Shown: in pieces, positions 7,711-15,207 of the stretch
Layout of the letters: every line of letters begins with the position of its first letter
Numbering within the stretch: position 1 is the first letter of the stretch
Origin: JBHEMK01 sp046262635
GTDB lineage: Bacteria; Actinomycetota; Thermoleophilia; Gaiellales; Gaiellaceae
Length of the DNA: 55,499 bases
Reading direction: 5' to 3'
Assembly (NCBI GenBank): GCA_046262635.1
Contig: JBHEMK010000198.1
Span: 1 to 55,499 of the forward strand
Position numbers and translations under genes: made by a program
The notes under the pieces: model-generated
Database searches by the model: none
What the model saw: only the letters and a program-made list of their open reading frames with translations
What the model was told of the DNA's origin: nothing

Positions 7711-9831
7711 CTAGACGAGGGCTGCCTCCCGCTCGATCACCTTGCGCTCGCGAATGAACGGCTTGGGCACTTCGGGGTTGTCGGAGTCGATCTCGCGCGC
7801 CAGCCGGTGCCCGTCGAAGATGCAGTCGGCGACGAGGCGAGGCGCGACGCAGTCGCCGATCCGGTAGCAGGCCTCGACACCCTCCTGGCGCATCTCGGCG
7901 AAGCCGACGCGGTCCTTCAGCTCGCGGAAGAGCGCTTCGTTCGAGCGGCGCTGAGTCACCAGGACGACCGAGTCGGTCTCCCAGGTGTGCTCGTGGCCGT
8001 CGTCGTCGAAGACGTGCCTCGCAGTGACGCCGCCCTGCTCGATTCGGCTCGGCATGTGGTAGGTGACGATCTCGACCCCGAGCTTGTGCAGCTTGCGGTG
8101 CATGTTCGGCGCTTCGAGCGTGAAGTGCATGTACGGCGCGATGTTGCCGAGGTGGGTCATGATCGTGACTTGCTTGCCCTCACTGGCAAGCTTCTCCGCC
8201 AACGAGACGCCCATGTAATACCCATCGTTGTCGATGATCACGACCCGCTCGCCCGGCGGCTGCTTGCCCTCGGCCATGATCTGCTCGGGCGTGAGGACGT
8301 GGGCGAGGCTCGCGTCGGCTCCCGGGATCGTGTCGTGCGTGCAGCCGTTGAGGCCGTCGGTCGCCCAGTAGGCGCCGGTCGCGACGATCACGATCTCGGC
8401 CCCGTAACCGGCGACGCCCTTGGCGTCGAGGCGCATCCCGGGGATGAACTCGACGTTCTTCAGCTTGTCGATCTGAATCTTGCGGTAGTTGACGACCCGC
8501 GCCCACTCGCCGAGCCCTGGGAGCTGCGGGATCCAGCTCATGATCCCGCCCATGTCCGCCTCGGCCTCGACCAGGTGGACGCGGCGCATCCCGCGCTTGC
8601 CGAGGATCATCGCGCACTCCATGCCGGCGGGGCCCGCGCCGACCACGAGCACGTCGTTGTCGGAGTTCTCGGCCGGGTCGAACTTCTCGGGGTGCCAGCC
8701 TCGGCGGTACTCCTCGCCGGCCGTCGCGTTCTGGGTGCAGATCAGCGGCGGACCTCCGATCTCCCAGCGCGAGATGCAAATGTTGCAGCCGATGCACTCC
8801 CGGATATCGTCGAGGCGGCCCTCGTCGATCTTCTTCGGCAGGAACGGATCGCTGATCGACGGCCGGCAGGTCGCGATGATGTCGAGCTTGCCGGAGTTGA
8901 TCGCCTCGACCATCAGGTCGGGGTTGGTGAAGCGGCCGACCCCGAGGACCGGCTTCTTCGAAACCGCCTTGATCGCGGCCTGCCACGGCAGCATGCGCCC
9001 CGACGGGTAGAAGCGCGACGGCGTCGCGTCCTCGCCCCACTCGGAGATGCCGGAGACGTTGATGTCCCAGACGTCCACGATGTCGTCGCAGAGCTCGACG
9101 AACGGGATGCAGTCCCGCTCGAGCTGCGTGCCGGCCTCGCCCATGAACATGTCGCACGACATGCGCACACAGATCGCGCAGTCGTCGCCGACGGCGGCAC
9201 GGACCTGCTCGATCGTCTCGCGCCAGAAGCGCGCCCGGTTCTCGAACGAGCCGCCGTACTCGTCCGTGCGCCTGTTGTAGTACGGAGTCAGGAACTGCTG
9301 CGGCAGGTACGAGTGCGAGCCGTAGACGTAGACGATGTCGAAGCCGGCGGTGCGTGCGCGCATGGCCGCGTCGACGTAGAGCTGCTGGACCTCGCGGATG
9401 TCCTGCTTGTCCATCTCCTTGCAGTAGGTCAGGTGCTCGAAGTCGCTCGGGATCTGCGAGGGCCCCCGGGGCACCGCGCGCGACTCCATGCACGGCGCGT
9501 GCGGGCCGCCGTACCAGAGCTCGGCCGCGGCGAGCGCGCCGTGCTCGTGGACCATGTCGCACATGACCGCAAGGTTCTTGATGTCGCCGTCGTCCCAGAG
9601 GCGCGCGGAGACGCGGTGAGTGTCATCCGACTCGGGTGAGATCGAGCAGTACTCCGTACAGCAAGCCCCGTACCCGCCCTCGGCCTTCATGGCGCGGAAG
9701 TACGCCTGGTTCATCGGCTTCTCCGATCCGAACCCGTTGCAGTGGGGGATCTGGTAGAAGCGGTTCTTCATCGTCTTCGGTCCGAGCTGAATCGGCTCGA
9801 AGAGGATGTCGTACTTCGGGTCACGCGCCAT
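7711..9831 (-). CDS. tmd: trimethylamine dehydrogenase (6-S-cysteinyl-FMN, 4Fe-4S, ADP-binding domain)
   Basis: 706 aa, close to the family length. Domain order: Old-Yellow-Enzyme TIM barrel with FMN (1 to about 340), a 4Fe-4S motif (CIGCNIC, with the fourth Cys in GGPPLIC), and a C-terminal nucleotide-binding pair of domains (VLVVGAGPAGMECAM; VVIIDNDGYYMG). The covalent-flavin cysteine is present as Cys31 in FYQIPHCNG. Against the Methylophilus enzyme as I recall it, the aromatic substrate bowl is complete: Tyr in TEYCSI, Trp in EWGEDA, Trp in CISRWEIGG, and Trp in LWYGG, which dimethylamine dehydrogenase lacks. The Tyr/His pair in YVYGSHSYLP and the Asp in EWGEDA also match. Reaction: trimethylamine to dimethylamine plus formaldehyde, electrons to ETF. 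A ribosome site AGGAGG lies about 10 bases before the ATG. Confidence 0.9.
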   Translation of the reverse strand: MARDPKYDILFEPIQLGPKTMKNRFYQIPHCNGFGSEKPMNQAYFRAMKAEGGYGACCTEYCSISPESDDTHRVSARLWDDGDIKNLAVMCDMVHEHGALAAAELWYGGPHAPCMESRAVPRGPSQIPSDFEHLTYCKEMDKQDIREVQQLYVDAAMRARTAGFDIVYVYGSHSYLPQQFLTPYYNRRTDEYGGSFENRARFWRETIEQVRAAVGDDCAICVRMSCDMFMGEAGTQLERDCIPFVELCDDIVDVWDINVSGISEWGEDATPSRFYPSGRMLPWQAAIKAVSKKPVLGVGRFTNPDLMVEAINSGKLDIIATCRPSISDPFLPKKIDEGRLDDIRECIGCNICISRWEIGGPPLICTQNATAGEEYRRGWHPEKFDPAENSDNDVLVVGAGPAGMECAMILGKRGMRRVHLVEAEADMGGIMSWIPQLPGLGEWARVVNYRKIQIDKLKNVEFIPGMRLDAKGVAGYGAEIVIVATGAYWATDGLNGCTHDTIPGADASLAHVLTPEQIMAEGKQPPGERVVIIDNDGYYMGVSLAEKLASEGKQVTIMTHLGNIAPYMHFTLEAPNMHRKLHKLGVEIVTYHMPSRIEQGGVTARHVFDDDGHEHTWETDSVVLVTQRRSNEALFRELKDRVGFAEMRQEGVEACYRIGDCVAPRLVADCIFDGHRLAREIDSDNPEVPKPFIRERKVIEREAALV

Positions 9832-9896
9832 CTCGCGGAGCCTCCTCTTGGGCGGTGGATGTGGTGGTTCGATTCTCGCCGTTCATCGCGAGGCGT

Positions 9897-9932
9897 TCAG
9901 TGGGAGGGATCATCGCCGATCCCTCCCACTGA
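9897..9932 (-). terminator. strong hairpin between permease and trimethylamine dehydrogenase genes
   Basis: A perfect 15-bp stem: TCAGTGGGAGGGATC at 9897-9911 pairs with GATCCCTCCCACTGA at 9918-9932 around a 6-base loop, ATCGCC. It lies 9 bases past the permease stop and before the dehydrogenase start on the minus strand. No clear U-tract follows on either strand, so it may be an intrinsic-like terminator, an attenuator, or an RNA-processing element that separates permease from enzyme expression. Confidence 0.7.
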
Positions 9933-9940
9933 CGAGCGCG

Positions 9941-11422
9941 CTAGGTGGCCGCCGGCACGCCGACGGTCGGAGCTGCCGCCTCGGGTGGCAGCTGGGGCGT
10001 CTCCTCGCGGAGGTGAACGGGCTGCTTGTCCTGCACGAGCCGCCGGAAGAAGTAGAGCACGACGGAGCCGACGAGAATGCCGACGCCGATGGCGAAGTCC
10101 TTCCAGGTGCCGTAGCCGTTCAGCGTCGGGCTGCCTGCTCCGACCACGAGGAAGACCGCGTTCGAGGCCGCGATGACGACCGCGATCGGTATCCAGATCG
10201 GGGACACCTTGATCGGCCGCGGCCAGTTCGGGCGGTCCTTGCGCAGGAGCAGGAATCCCGTCATCGCGGCGACGTGTGCGAAGACGTAGCCGATGTTGCT
10301 CATGTAGAGGATCGCGAGATTGCTCGAGATGAAGAGCACGAGCGCGATGTTGACGACCAGATCGACCGTCATCGCCCGCGCCGGCACGTGGAACTTGTTG
10401 AGGACGCCCAGCTCCTTGATCGTCATCCCGGCCTTCGAGATGCCGTAGAGCGCACGGCCGCCGTCGGCCGTCGACGAGTTCATCGAGAGGACGAGGCTCG
10501 CGAGCAGGAAGACGAGCATCACGCTCGCGGCGCCGCTGCCGACGAGCTTGTTGAAGACGCCGACGTAGAATTGGCCCTCAGCGCCCTGCTTGTTGATGAA
10601 GTCCGTGCCGCTCGTTCCGGTCACGCCCAGCGGCAGCAGCACATAGACGACGAGTGAGAACATCGCGGCCGATCGGAGCGCGAGCGCGGTGTCCCGCTTC
10701 GTGTCGAGGTATTCGGGCGCGAAGCTCGCGCAGACCTCGATCCCGTAGGCCGACCAGGCCATCAGGAAGAGCCATACGAACGCGACCCTGAGACCGCCCC
10801 ACTGGCCGCCGATCGTCCAGGTCATGTTCGAGCTGTGCCAGTCGCCAGTCGTGAACGGGACGATGATGAAGACGACGAGCGGGATCATCAGCAGCGCGCC
10901 GGTGATGTAGCCGACCCAGATGGACGGCTTGACGCCGAGCACGTTGAACAGCCAGACGGCGACGATCGTCCCGATCGCGATCATGTGCGGCAGGCCGAGA
11001 TGGTTGCTCCCGATGCTGAAGTAGACGTGGGTCGCCTGGCCGGGGAACCACTTCGCCTCGACGAGGTCGCCGATGATCTTGCCGAAGATCGACAGCACGA
11101 CCGACCAGCCAATCCAGTAGCCGAAGGTCGCAATCGGGCCGATCAGCGAGAAGTAGCGGCGCCAGCCCTCGTGCGCGTAGAGCGAGATCCCGCCGGACTG
11201 CTCCGGGAACATCGCAGCGGTCTCCGCGTAGATCCAGTTCGAGAGGAGCCCGATCGTCGCCGAGATCCCCCAGAGCGCCATCGCACCCCAGCCGCCGAGC
11301 GCGCCGACGGAGAAACCGAGCGACCCGATCAGAAAGCCCGGGTTGCAGAGCGCGATGACGAAGCCGTCGTACCAACGGAGCGACTTGAGAAGCTGTCGTT
11401 CCTCGATTACAGCTTCAGCCAC
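9941..11422 (-). CDS. APC-superfamily amino acid/amine permease
   Basis: 493 aa with about twelve hydrophobic segments. The first stretch, LRWYDGFVIALCNPGFLIG, has the unwound-helix glycine region usual in APC transporters. GGISLYAHEGWRRYF and the conserved LVLSMNSSTADGGRAL later on also fit the amino-acid/polyamine/organocation family. I chose GTG 11422 because AGGGAGG sits 6 bases upstream; the open frame extends to 11533 but that extension is Arg-rich and has no ribosome site. As first gene of the trimethylamine dehydrogenase operon it probably imports a methylated amine or betaine, which is inference since substrate is not visible from sequence. Confidence 0.85.
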   Translation of the reverse strand: MAEAVIEERQLLKSLRWYDGFVIALCNPGFLIGSLGFSVGALGGWGAMALWGISATIGLLSNWIYAETAAMFPEQSGGISLYAHEGWRRYFSLIGPIATFGYWIGWSVVLSIFGKIIGDLVEAKWFPGQATHVYFSIGSNHLGLPHMIAIGTIVAVWLFNVLGVKPSIWVGYITGALLMIPLVVFIIVPFTTGDWHSSNMTWTIGGQWGGLRVAFVWLFLMAWSAYGIEVCASFAPEYLDTKRDTALALRSAAMFSLVVYVLLPLGVTGTSGTDFINKQGAEGQFYVGVFNKLVGSGAASVMLVFLLASLVLSMNSSTADGGRALYGISKAGMTIKELGVLNKFHVPARAMTVDLVVNIALVLFISSNLAILYMSNIGYVFAHVAAMTGFLLLRKDRPNWPRPIKVSPIWIPIAVVIAASNAVFLVVGAGSPTLNGYGTWKDFAIGVGILVGSVVLYFFRRLVQDKQPVHLREETPQLPPEAAAPTVGVPAAT

Positions 11423-11483
11423 CTGACACCTCCCTATTCGCCGGATGAGCCGCACGGAGGCCGTGACGGTGCGACAAGAACGA

Positions 11484-11512
11484 CATATACCAGCCGCTCT
11501 GGTCAGATTCAA
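11484..11512 (-). promoter_or_regulatory. candidate sigma70-type promoter for the permease-tmd operon
   Basis: On the minus strand, TTGAAT (11512-11507) and TATATG (11489-11484) are separated by exactly 17 bases. The -10 element ends about 61 bases before the permease GTG, leaving a short leader with its Shine-Dalgarno. Confidence 0.5.
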
Positions 11513-11531
11513 TCGCCGTCTCGAGGGCCGC

Positions 11532-11548
11532 ATTGCCGATCGGGCAAT
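11532..11548. promoter_or_regulatory. 17-bp palindrome, candidate operator
   Basis: ATTGCC-GATCG-GGCAAT is a perfect 6-5-6 inverted repeat. It lies about 20 bases upstream of the -35 of the permease promoter and 36 bases upstream of the divergent gene at 11584, so one dimeric regulator could control both. A GGCAAT half-site also recurs twice in the gap upstream of the IclR-linked oxidoreductase (15171 and 15200), which is suggestive only. Confidence 0.45.
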
Positions 11549-11570
11549 AGCGCGGGGGTCCGGCGTCTCC

Positions 11571-11576
11571 TAGTAT
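11571..11576 (+). promoter_or_regulatory. -10-like hexamer, leaderless-type start
   Basis: TAGTAT lies 7 bases before the ATG at 11584 and no Shine-Dalgarno is present in between. This is the spacing expected for an actinobacterial leaderless mRNA that begins at the start codon. Confidence 0.45.
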
Positions 11577-11583
11577 CCGCCGT

Positions 11584-11937
11584 ATGAAGGGACCACCGAT
11601 CACGATCCGCTGCGAATGCGGCGATACGCGGCAGGTGCCCTACCGCGAGCGCTGGAGCTGCGAGCGCTGCGGGCGGAACTGGAACACGGCGCAGATTCCG
11701 GCCGAGGACTACGAGGGGATCCTGCGCGAGATGCGGAGGTTCCGGCTGAACGCGATCGCCGCGGCCGTCATTCTCGGCGTCGGCTTCACCGTCTTGGCGC
11801 TGACTGTCTCGCAGTCTCTGTTCCTGCTTCTGCCGGCCGTGCTCGGCGGGTGGTACATCTGGTACATGCCGTTCTGGCGGAGGAAGGTGCGCCGCCGCGC
11901 CCGGAGCCTGCCGACGTGGCAGCTGACGCCGGAATGA
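11584..11937 (+). CDS. small membrane protein with N-terminal zinc-ribbon
   Basis: 117 aa. The N-terminus has two cysteine pairs (RCECG and CERCGRNW), a zinc-ribbon pattern. Two hydrophobic helices follow (about residues 55-75 and 78-95: AIAAAVILGVGFTVLALTVS and LFLLLPAVLGGWYIWYMPFW), then a basic tail RRKVRRRARS, suggesting the tail is cytosolic. Function is not recognised. The gene is transcribed away from the permease operon and is followed after 4 bases by a universal-stress-like gene, so the two probably form an operon. Confidence 0.75.
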   Translation: MKGPPITIRCECGDTRQVPYRERWSCERCGRNWNTAQIPAEDYEGILREMRRFRLNAIAAAVILGVGFTVLALTVSQSLFLLLPAVLGGWYIWYMPFWRRKVRRRARSLPTWQLTPE

Positions 11938-11941
11938 GCCC

Positions 11942-12409
11942 GTGAGGACGCTCCGTGGGCCAACGGCTCACGAGCCGGTCTCGGCGACGCCCGCGCGGGG
12001 CCGGCCCGTGCTGCTTGCGACGCTCGGGGTGCCATTCGACCGCGAGGGGCTCGACTTCGCACTCGATGCCGCCGTGGAGTCGGGACGGCCGCTGATCGTC
12101 GCGAATGTCGTGCGGCTTGAACCGCTCCCGCTGTCGGTGCTGCTCCGGCTCGACCGCCTCGACCATCCCGAGCTCGCGGGCGCCCTGTTCGAGCCGGCCG
12201 CGCGCGCCCGCGACCTTGGAGTCGAGGTCGAGCGGCTGCGGGTCCGCACCCCGCGCCCGGTCACCGCGCTGGTCGAGCTCGTCCGCGAGTGCCGGCCGGG
12301 AATCGTCGTCTTCGGCCCGGATCGCGCGCGACTGTCGGCGCGCCTTTATCGCAACGCTTCGCGGAGGCTGCACGAGCAGGCATCCTGCCTCGTCTGGACT
12401 GCGTTCTAG
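11942..12409 (+). CDS. UspA-like (universal stress protein fold) protein
   Basis: 155 aa, GTG start 4 bases after the previous stop. The pattern is that of a single Usp domain: beta-strand RPVLLATLGVPFD, helix FALDAAVESGRPLIVANVV, then LVRECRPGIVVFGPDR and the closing strand ASCLVWTAF. The usual ATP-binding G-2x-G-9x-G(S/T) loop is not evident, so nucleotide binding is doubtful. Its stop overlaps by 4 bases the stop of the PhyH gene on the opposite strand. No specific role can be assigned. Confidence 0.6.
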   Translation: MRTLRGPTAHEPVSATPARGRPVLLATLGVPFDREGLDFALDAAVESGRPLIVANVVRLEPLPLSVLLRLDRLDHPELAGALFEPAARARDLGVEVERLRVRTPRPVTALVELVRECRPGIVVFGPDRARLSARLYRNASRRLHEQASCLVWTAF

Positions 12410-13272
12410 GCCGACCAGGAGGCCGGGCCCGTCAGCCGCTCGAGCCACCGGCTCCGGCCGCCGTCCCGCGTCCAGACGACCGGGAAGAACGAATCGTCGA
12501 GGGCGGTGTCGTCGGCCCGGCGGTAGCGAGAGTAGACCGGGTCGACGCGCTCGGAGTGGAAGCGCGCGCCCGCGGGTACGAAATGCGAGATGACAGCTCG
12601 ACGGTTCACCGCTGAGGTGTTCGGCCCGGATCCGTGGAAGGTGTTGAAGTGGTGGAACGCCGCCCCGCCGGCCCGCACGAGCAGCGGGACGAGACGGAGC
12701 TCTGCACCGGCCGGCCGGGCGCGTTCCACCGGGGCGAGCCAATCCGGCGGCGCGTGAAACTCGCCCCGACTCTCCGTCGAGCGAGGCCAACGCTGCGATC
12801 CCGCCGCGTAGGTGACCGTGCCCGCCTCGGCCGACGTGTCGTCCAGCCCCACCCAGCAGGTGATCATCTCGGGCGGTACGAGGTAGTCGAGAAAGCTGCC
12901 GTCCTGGTGCATGCCGAGCGACCTGGCCCCGGGCGGCTTCCAGATGCAGTTGTCCTGAAGGAGTCGAACGCCCTCCCAGCCGAGCAGCTCGGCCGCGAGC
13001 CGTCCCGCGCGCTCGGAGAGCACCTGTGCGGCGATGCGCCGGTCGGCCTTCCAGCCGTTGCAGATCTGCCGCGTCCGGTCCTCAGAGTCGCGGCCCGGGA
13101 CCCAGTTGACCTCGTCCGGCCGGATCCCTGTCTCGTACTCGCCCGCAAAGAGAGGCTCGAAGCGCTCACGCAGGCGCGCGACGACGGTCGGCTCGACGAA
13201 CGCGCCGTCGACGACGACGAAGCCGTCGCGGTGGAACCGCTTGAGCTGCTCGGCGCTCCAGCGCTCGATCAC
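12406..13272 (-). CDS. phytanoyl-CoA dioxygenase (PhyH) family Fe(II)/2-oxoglutarate enzyme
   Basis: 288 aa. The iron triad is visible: H-x-D in LGMHQDGSF near residue 120 and a distal His in FHHFNTFHGSGPN, followed by Arg in NRRAVISHF, the usual 2-oxoglutarate clamp. The start RFHRDGFVVVDG is the standard PhyH N-terminus. The gene is co-directional with the GcvT-like and IclR genes upstream, overlapping each as ATGA, so it belongs to the same operon. PhyH enzymes hydroxylate or demethylate small acids and amines; oxidation of a methylated amine or its breakdown product is a reasonable inference, but the substrate is unknown. Confidence 0.85.
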   Translation of the reverse strand: MIERWSAEQLKRFHRDGFVVVDGAFVEPTVVARLRERFEPLFAGEYETGIRPDEVNWVPGRDSEDRTRQICNGWKADRRIAAQVLSERAGRLAAELLGWEGVRLLQDNCIWKPPGARSLGMHQDGSFLDYLVPPEMITCWVGLDDTSAEAGTVTYAAGSQRWPRSTESRGEFHAPPDWLAPVERARPAGAELRLVPLLVRAGGAAFHHFNTFHGSGPNTSAVNRRAVISHFVPAGARFHSERVDPVYSRYRRADDTALDDSFFPVVWTRDGGRSRWLERLTGPASWSA

Positions 13273-14369
13273 GCCCGCGGCTTCCGCTTCTCCGGGTCGT
13301 AGATCGGGAGCGACTCGACGACCGCGCCGGCCGTCCCGTCGCCGAGTGCCACCGCAAGCCGCTCGCCCTTCTTCGCGACGGAGCTCTCGAGCACCGCGAG
13401 GCCGATCACGCTCCCGAGAGTCGGGCTCTCACAGGGGCTTGTGAGCGTCCCGACCGGCTGCCCGTCACGCGTGACCTGCGCGCCGTACTCGGGCGCCTCC
13501 GAGCCCTCGACGGCGAGGGTAACGAGCCTTCGCGGCGGGCCAGTGGGCGTCGCGATCAACGCCTCCCGGCCGCTGAAGTCGCCCCCGTCGAGCCGGATCA
13601 CCTTGTCCAGCGACATGTCGAAGGGGTTGGTCTCGTGCGGGAAGTAGTCGTAGCCGATGAAGATCAGCCCAGACTCGATCCGGAGCGTCTCGACCGCCGC
13701 GAGCCCGTAGGGCTTCGCGCCCGCGCCCGTGAGCGCGCGCCACAGCCCCTGGGCGTCGTCGGGCCTGCAGAAGAGCTCGTAGCCGAGCTCGCCGGAGTAG
13801 CCCGTGCGCGAGACCCAGGCCGGAACGCCCCCGACCGTGGCCCGCTCGGGCCAGAAGCGGAAGTAGCCGAGCCCGTGGACGTCGCGGTCGCAGAGGCCCC
13901 CCAGCAGCGCGCGAGACTCCGGCCCCTGGAGCTGAACGTGCGGCAGCTCGGCGGTGATCGCCTCGATCTCGACCTCGAGATCGCCGGCCACCTGCCTGAA
14001 GTGGTCGAGGTCGGAGTCGAGCGCCGTGATCACCCAGGCGTGGTCGTCCGCGAACTTGAAGACGGTGCCGTCGCCGACCATCTTCCCGTTCCCGTCGCAG
14101 AAGGGCGCGTAGCGCACCTGGCCGACCTCGAGGCCGACCATGTCGTTCGTGAAGATACGGTCGGCGGCGCGAAGCGCGTCATTCCCCCGGAAGTCCCACT
14201 TCCGGAGCGGCGACTCGTCCCACACGCCGGCGTGCTCCCGCACCGCGCGGTGCTCGCCGACCGGATCGCCGAAGTGATTGGGCCACTGCCAGCCCTCCCA
14301 GTCCATGAACTCGACCCCGAGCTCGCGCTGCACGCTGCCGAAGGCCGTGGTGACCGTCTCCGTGCTCAT
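13269..14369 (-). CDS. GcvT-like aminomethyltransferase family protein (second copy)
   Basis: 366 aa. Family marks: HAGVWDESPLRKWDFRG near residue 45, LPHVQLQGPESRALLGG in the middle, SRTGYSGELGYELFCRP, and VETLRIESGLIFIGYDYFP. It resembles the folate-binding half of dimethylglycine dehydrogenase or sarcosine oxidase alpha. The FAD-containing half is encoded separately and divergently at 15208, across the IclR gene. Together they may act as a split demethylase passing the methyl carbon to THF, which is inference. It overlaps its neighbours by 4 bases on both sides. It is clearly diverged from the copy at 2754-3863. Confidence 0.85.
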   Translation of the reverse strand: MSTETVTTAFGSVQRELGVEFMDWEGWQWPNHFGDPVGEHRAVREHAGVWDESPLRKWDFRGNDALRAADRIFTNDMVGLEVGQVRYAPFCDGNGKMVGDGTVFKFADDHAWVITALDSDLDHFRQVAGDLEVEIEAITAELPHVQLQGPESRALLGGLCDRDVHGLGYFRFWPERATVGGVPAWVSRTGYSGELGYELFCRPDDAQGLWRALTGAGAKPYGLAAVETLRIESGLIFIGYDYFPHETNPFDMSLDKVIRLDGGDFSGREALIATPTGPPRRLVTLAVEGSEAPEYGAQVTRDGQPVGTLTSPCESPTLGSVIGLAVLESSVAKKGERLAVALGDGTAGAVVESLPIYDPEKRKPRA

Positions 14370-15154
14370 CCTGTCGTCTCCTTTCGAGAGTCGCTCCAGC
14401 CGAGATCCAACGAGACCTCGTTCGCATGCCCGATCAGCGGCCCGACCGCTGCGCGCATCGCTCCGGCGTCGAACCGCGCCGCCGGCCCTTGCACGCTGAT
14501 GATCGCGGCAAGCTCGCCCCGGCTGCCGCGCACGGGCGCCGCGATCGCGTGCAGGTCCTTCTCCCGCTCGCCGAGGCTCTCTGCGTGCCCCAGCCGGCGG
14601 ACGCGCGCGAGTTCGGCCGCCAGCGCCGCCTGCTCGGTGATCGTTCGCGCCGTGAACGCCTTGAGGGGCCCGGAAGGGAGCGGCCGGTCGCCGAATGCAA
14701 GCAGGATCTTTCCGGTTGCGGTGGCGTGCGCGACGCTCGGGCGCCCCAGCCGGGCGACGCTCTGCACGTACGAGCCGCTCTGGACGAAATCAACGGTGAT
14801 CGCGTCGCGCTCGCCCGCAACCGACAGCGTCGCCGTCTCACCCGTCCGCTCGACGAGCGCCTGCAGGTGAGGGCGCGCAACCCCGCGCAGGTCGAGGCGT
14901 CCGAGCACGATGTTCCCGAGTTGCAGCAGGCGCAGGCCGAGGCGATAGCGCCCGGACTGGGAGACGTGCTCGACCAGGCCTCCGTCGACGAGCGTCGCGA
15001 GCAGGCGCGAGACGGTGCTCGGATTGACGCCGGTGCGGCGTGCGATCTCATTCGTCCCGAGCTCGGCTCCGCCGTCAGCCAGCGCGTCGAGCACGGCGAA
15101 GGCGCGCTGGACGGCTGCGACGTGTCGGATGGCTGGTTGTCCGGTACGGGGCAT
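14366..15154 (-). CDS. IclR-family transcriptional regulator
   Basis: 262 aa, normal IclR length. An N-terminal winged helix (AVQRAFAVLDALADGG, then GTNEIARRTGVNPSTVSRLL) is followed by the effector-binding domain (VARPHLQALVERTGETATLS, AHATATGKILLAF, AIAAPVRGSRGELAAIISVQ). I chose ATG 15154 (MPRTGQPAIRH) because the frame upstream loses family resemblance and runs antisense through the next gene. It heads the minus-strand operon with the GcvT-like and PhyH genes and is divergent, with a 53-bp gap, from the FAD oxidoreductase. It most likely controls both, using a small metabolite of the pathway as effector. Confidence 0.88.
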   Translation of the reverse strand: MPRTGQPAIRHVAAVQRAFAVLDALADGGAELGTNEIARRTGVNPSTVSRLLATLVDGGLVEHVSQSGRYRLGLRLLQLGNIVLGRLDLRGVARPHLQALVERTGETATLSVAGERDAITVDFVQSGSYVQSVARLGRPSVAHATATGKILLAFGDRPLPSGPLKAFTARTITEQAALAAELARVRRLGHAESLGEREKDLHAIAAPVRGSRGELAAIISVQGPAARFDAGAMRAAVGPLIGHANEVSLDLGWSDSRKETTG

Positions 15155-15207
15155 GCTATCGTCCGCCGCGGCAATTTTGACATGCCCTTGCCCAGGAGGC
15201 AATTCCC

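Noticed and set aside
7711..9831. Dimethylamine dehydrogenase or DgcA (dimethylglycine demethylase subunit A) for the flavoprotein
   Set aside because: The residues that differ in dimethylamine dehydrogenase, as I recall them (the bowl Tyr and the Trp of LWYGG), have the trimethylamine dehydrogenase identity here, and the covalent-FMN cysteine is present.
15177..15182. TTGACA as the -35 of the FAD oxidoreductase promoter
   Set aside because: A -10 at 17 bases would fall on the ribosome binding site at 15195-15200, so the match is probably accidental.
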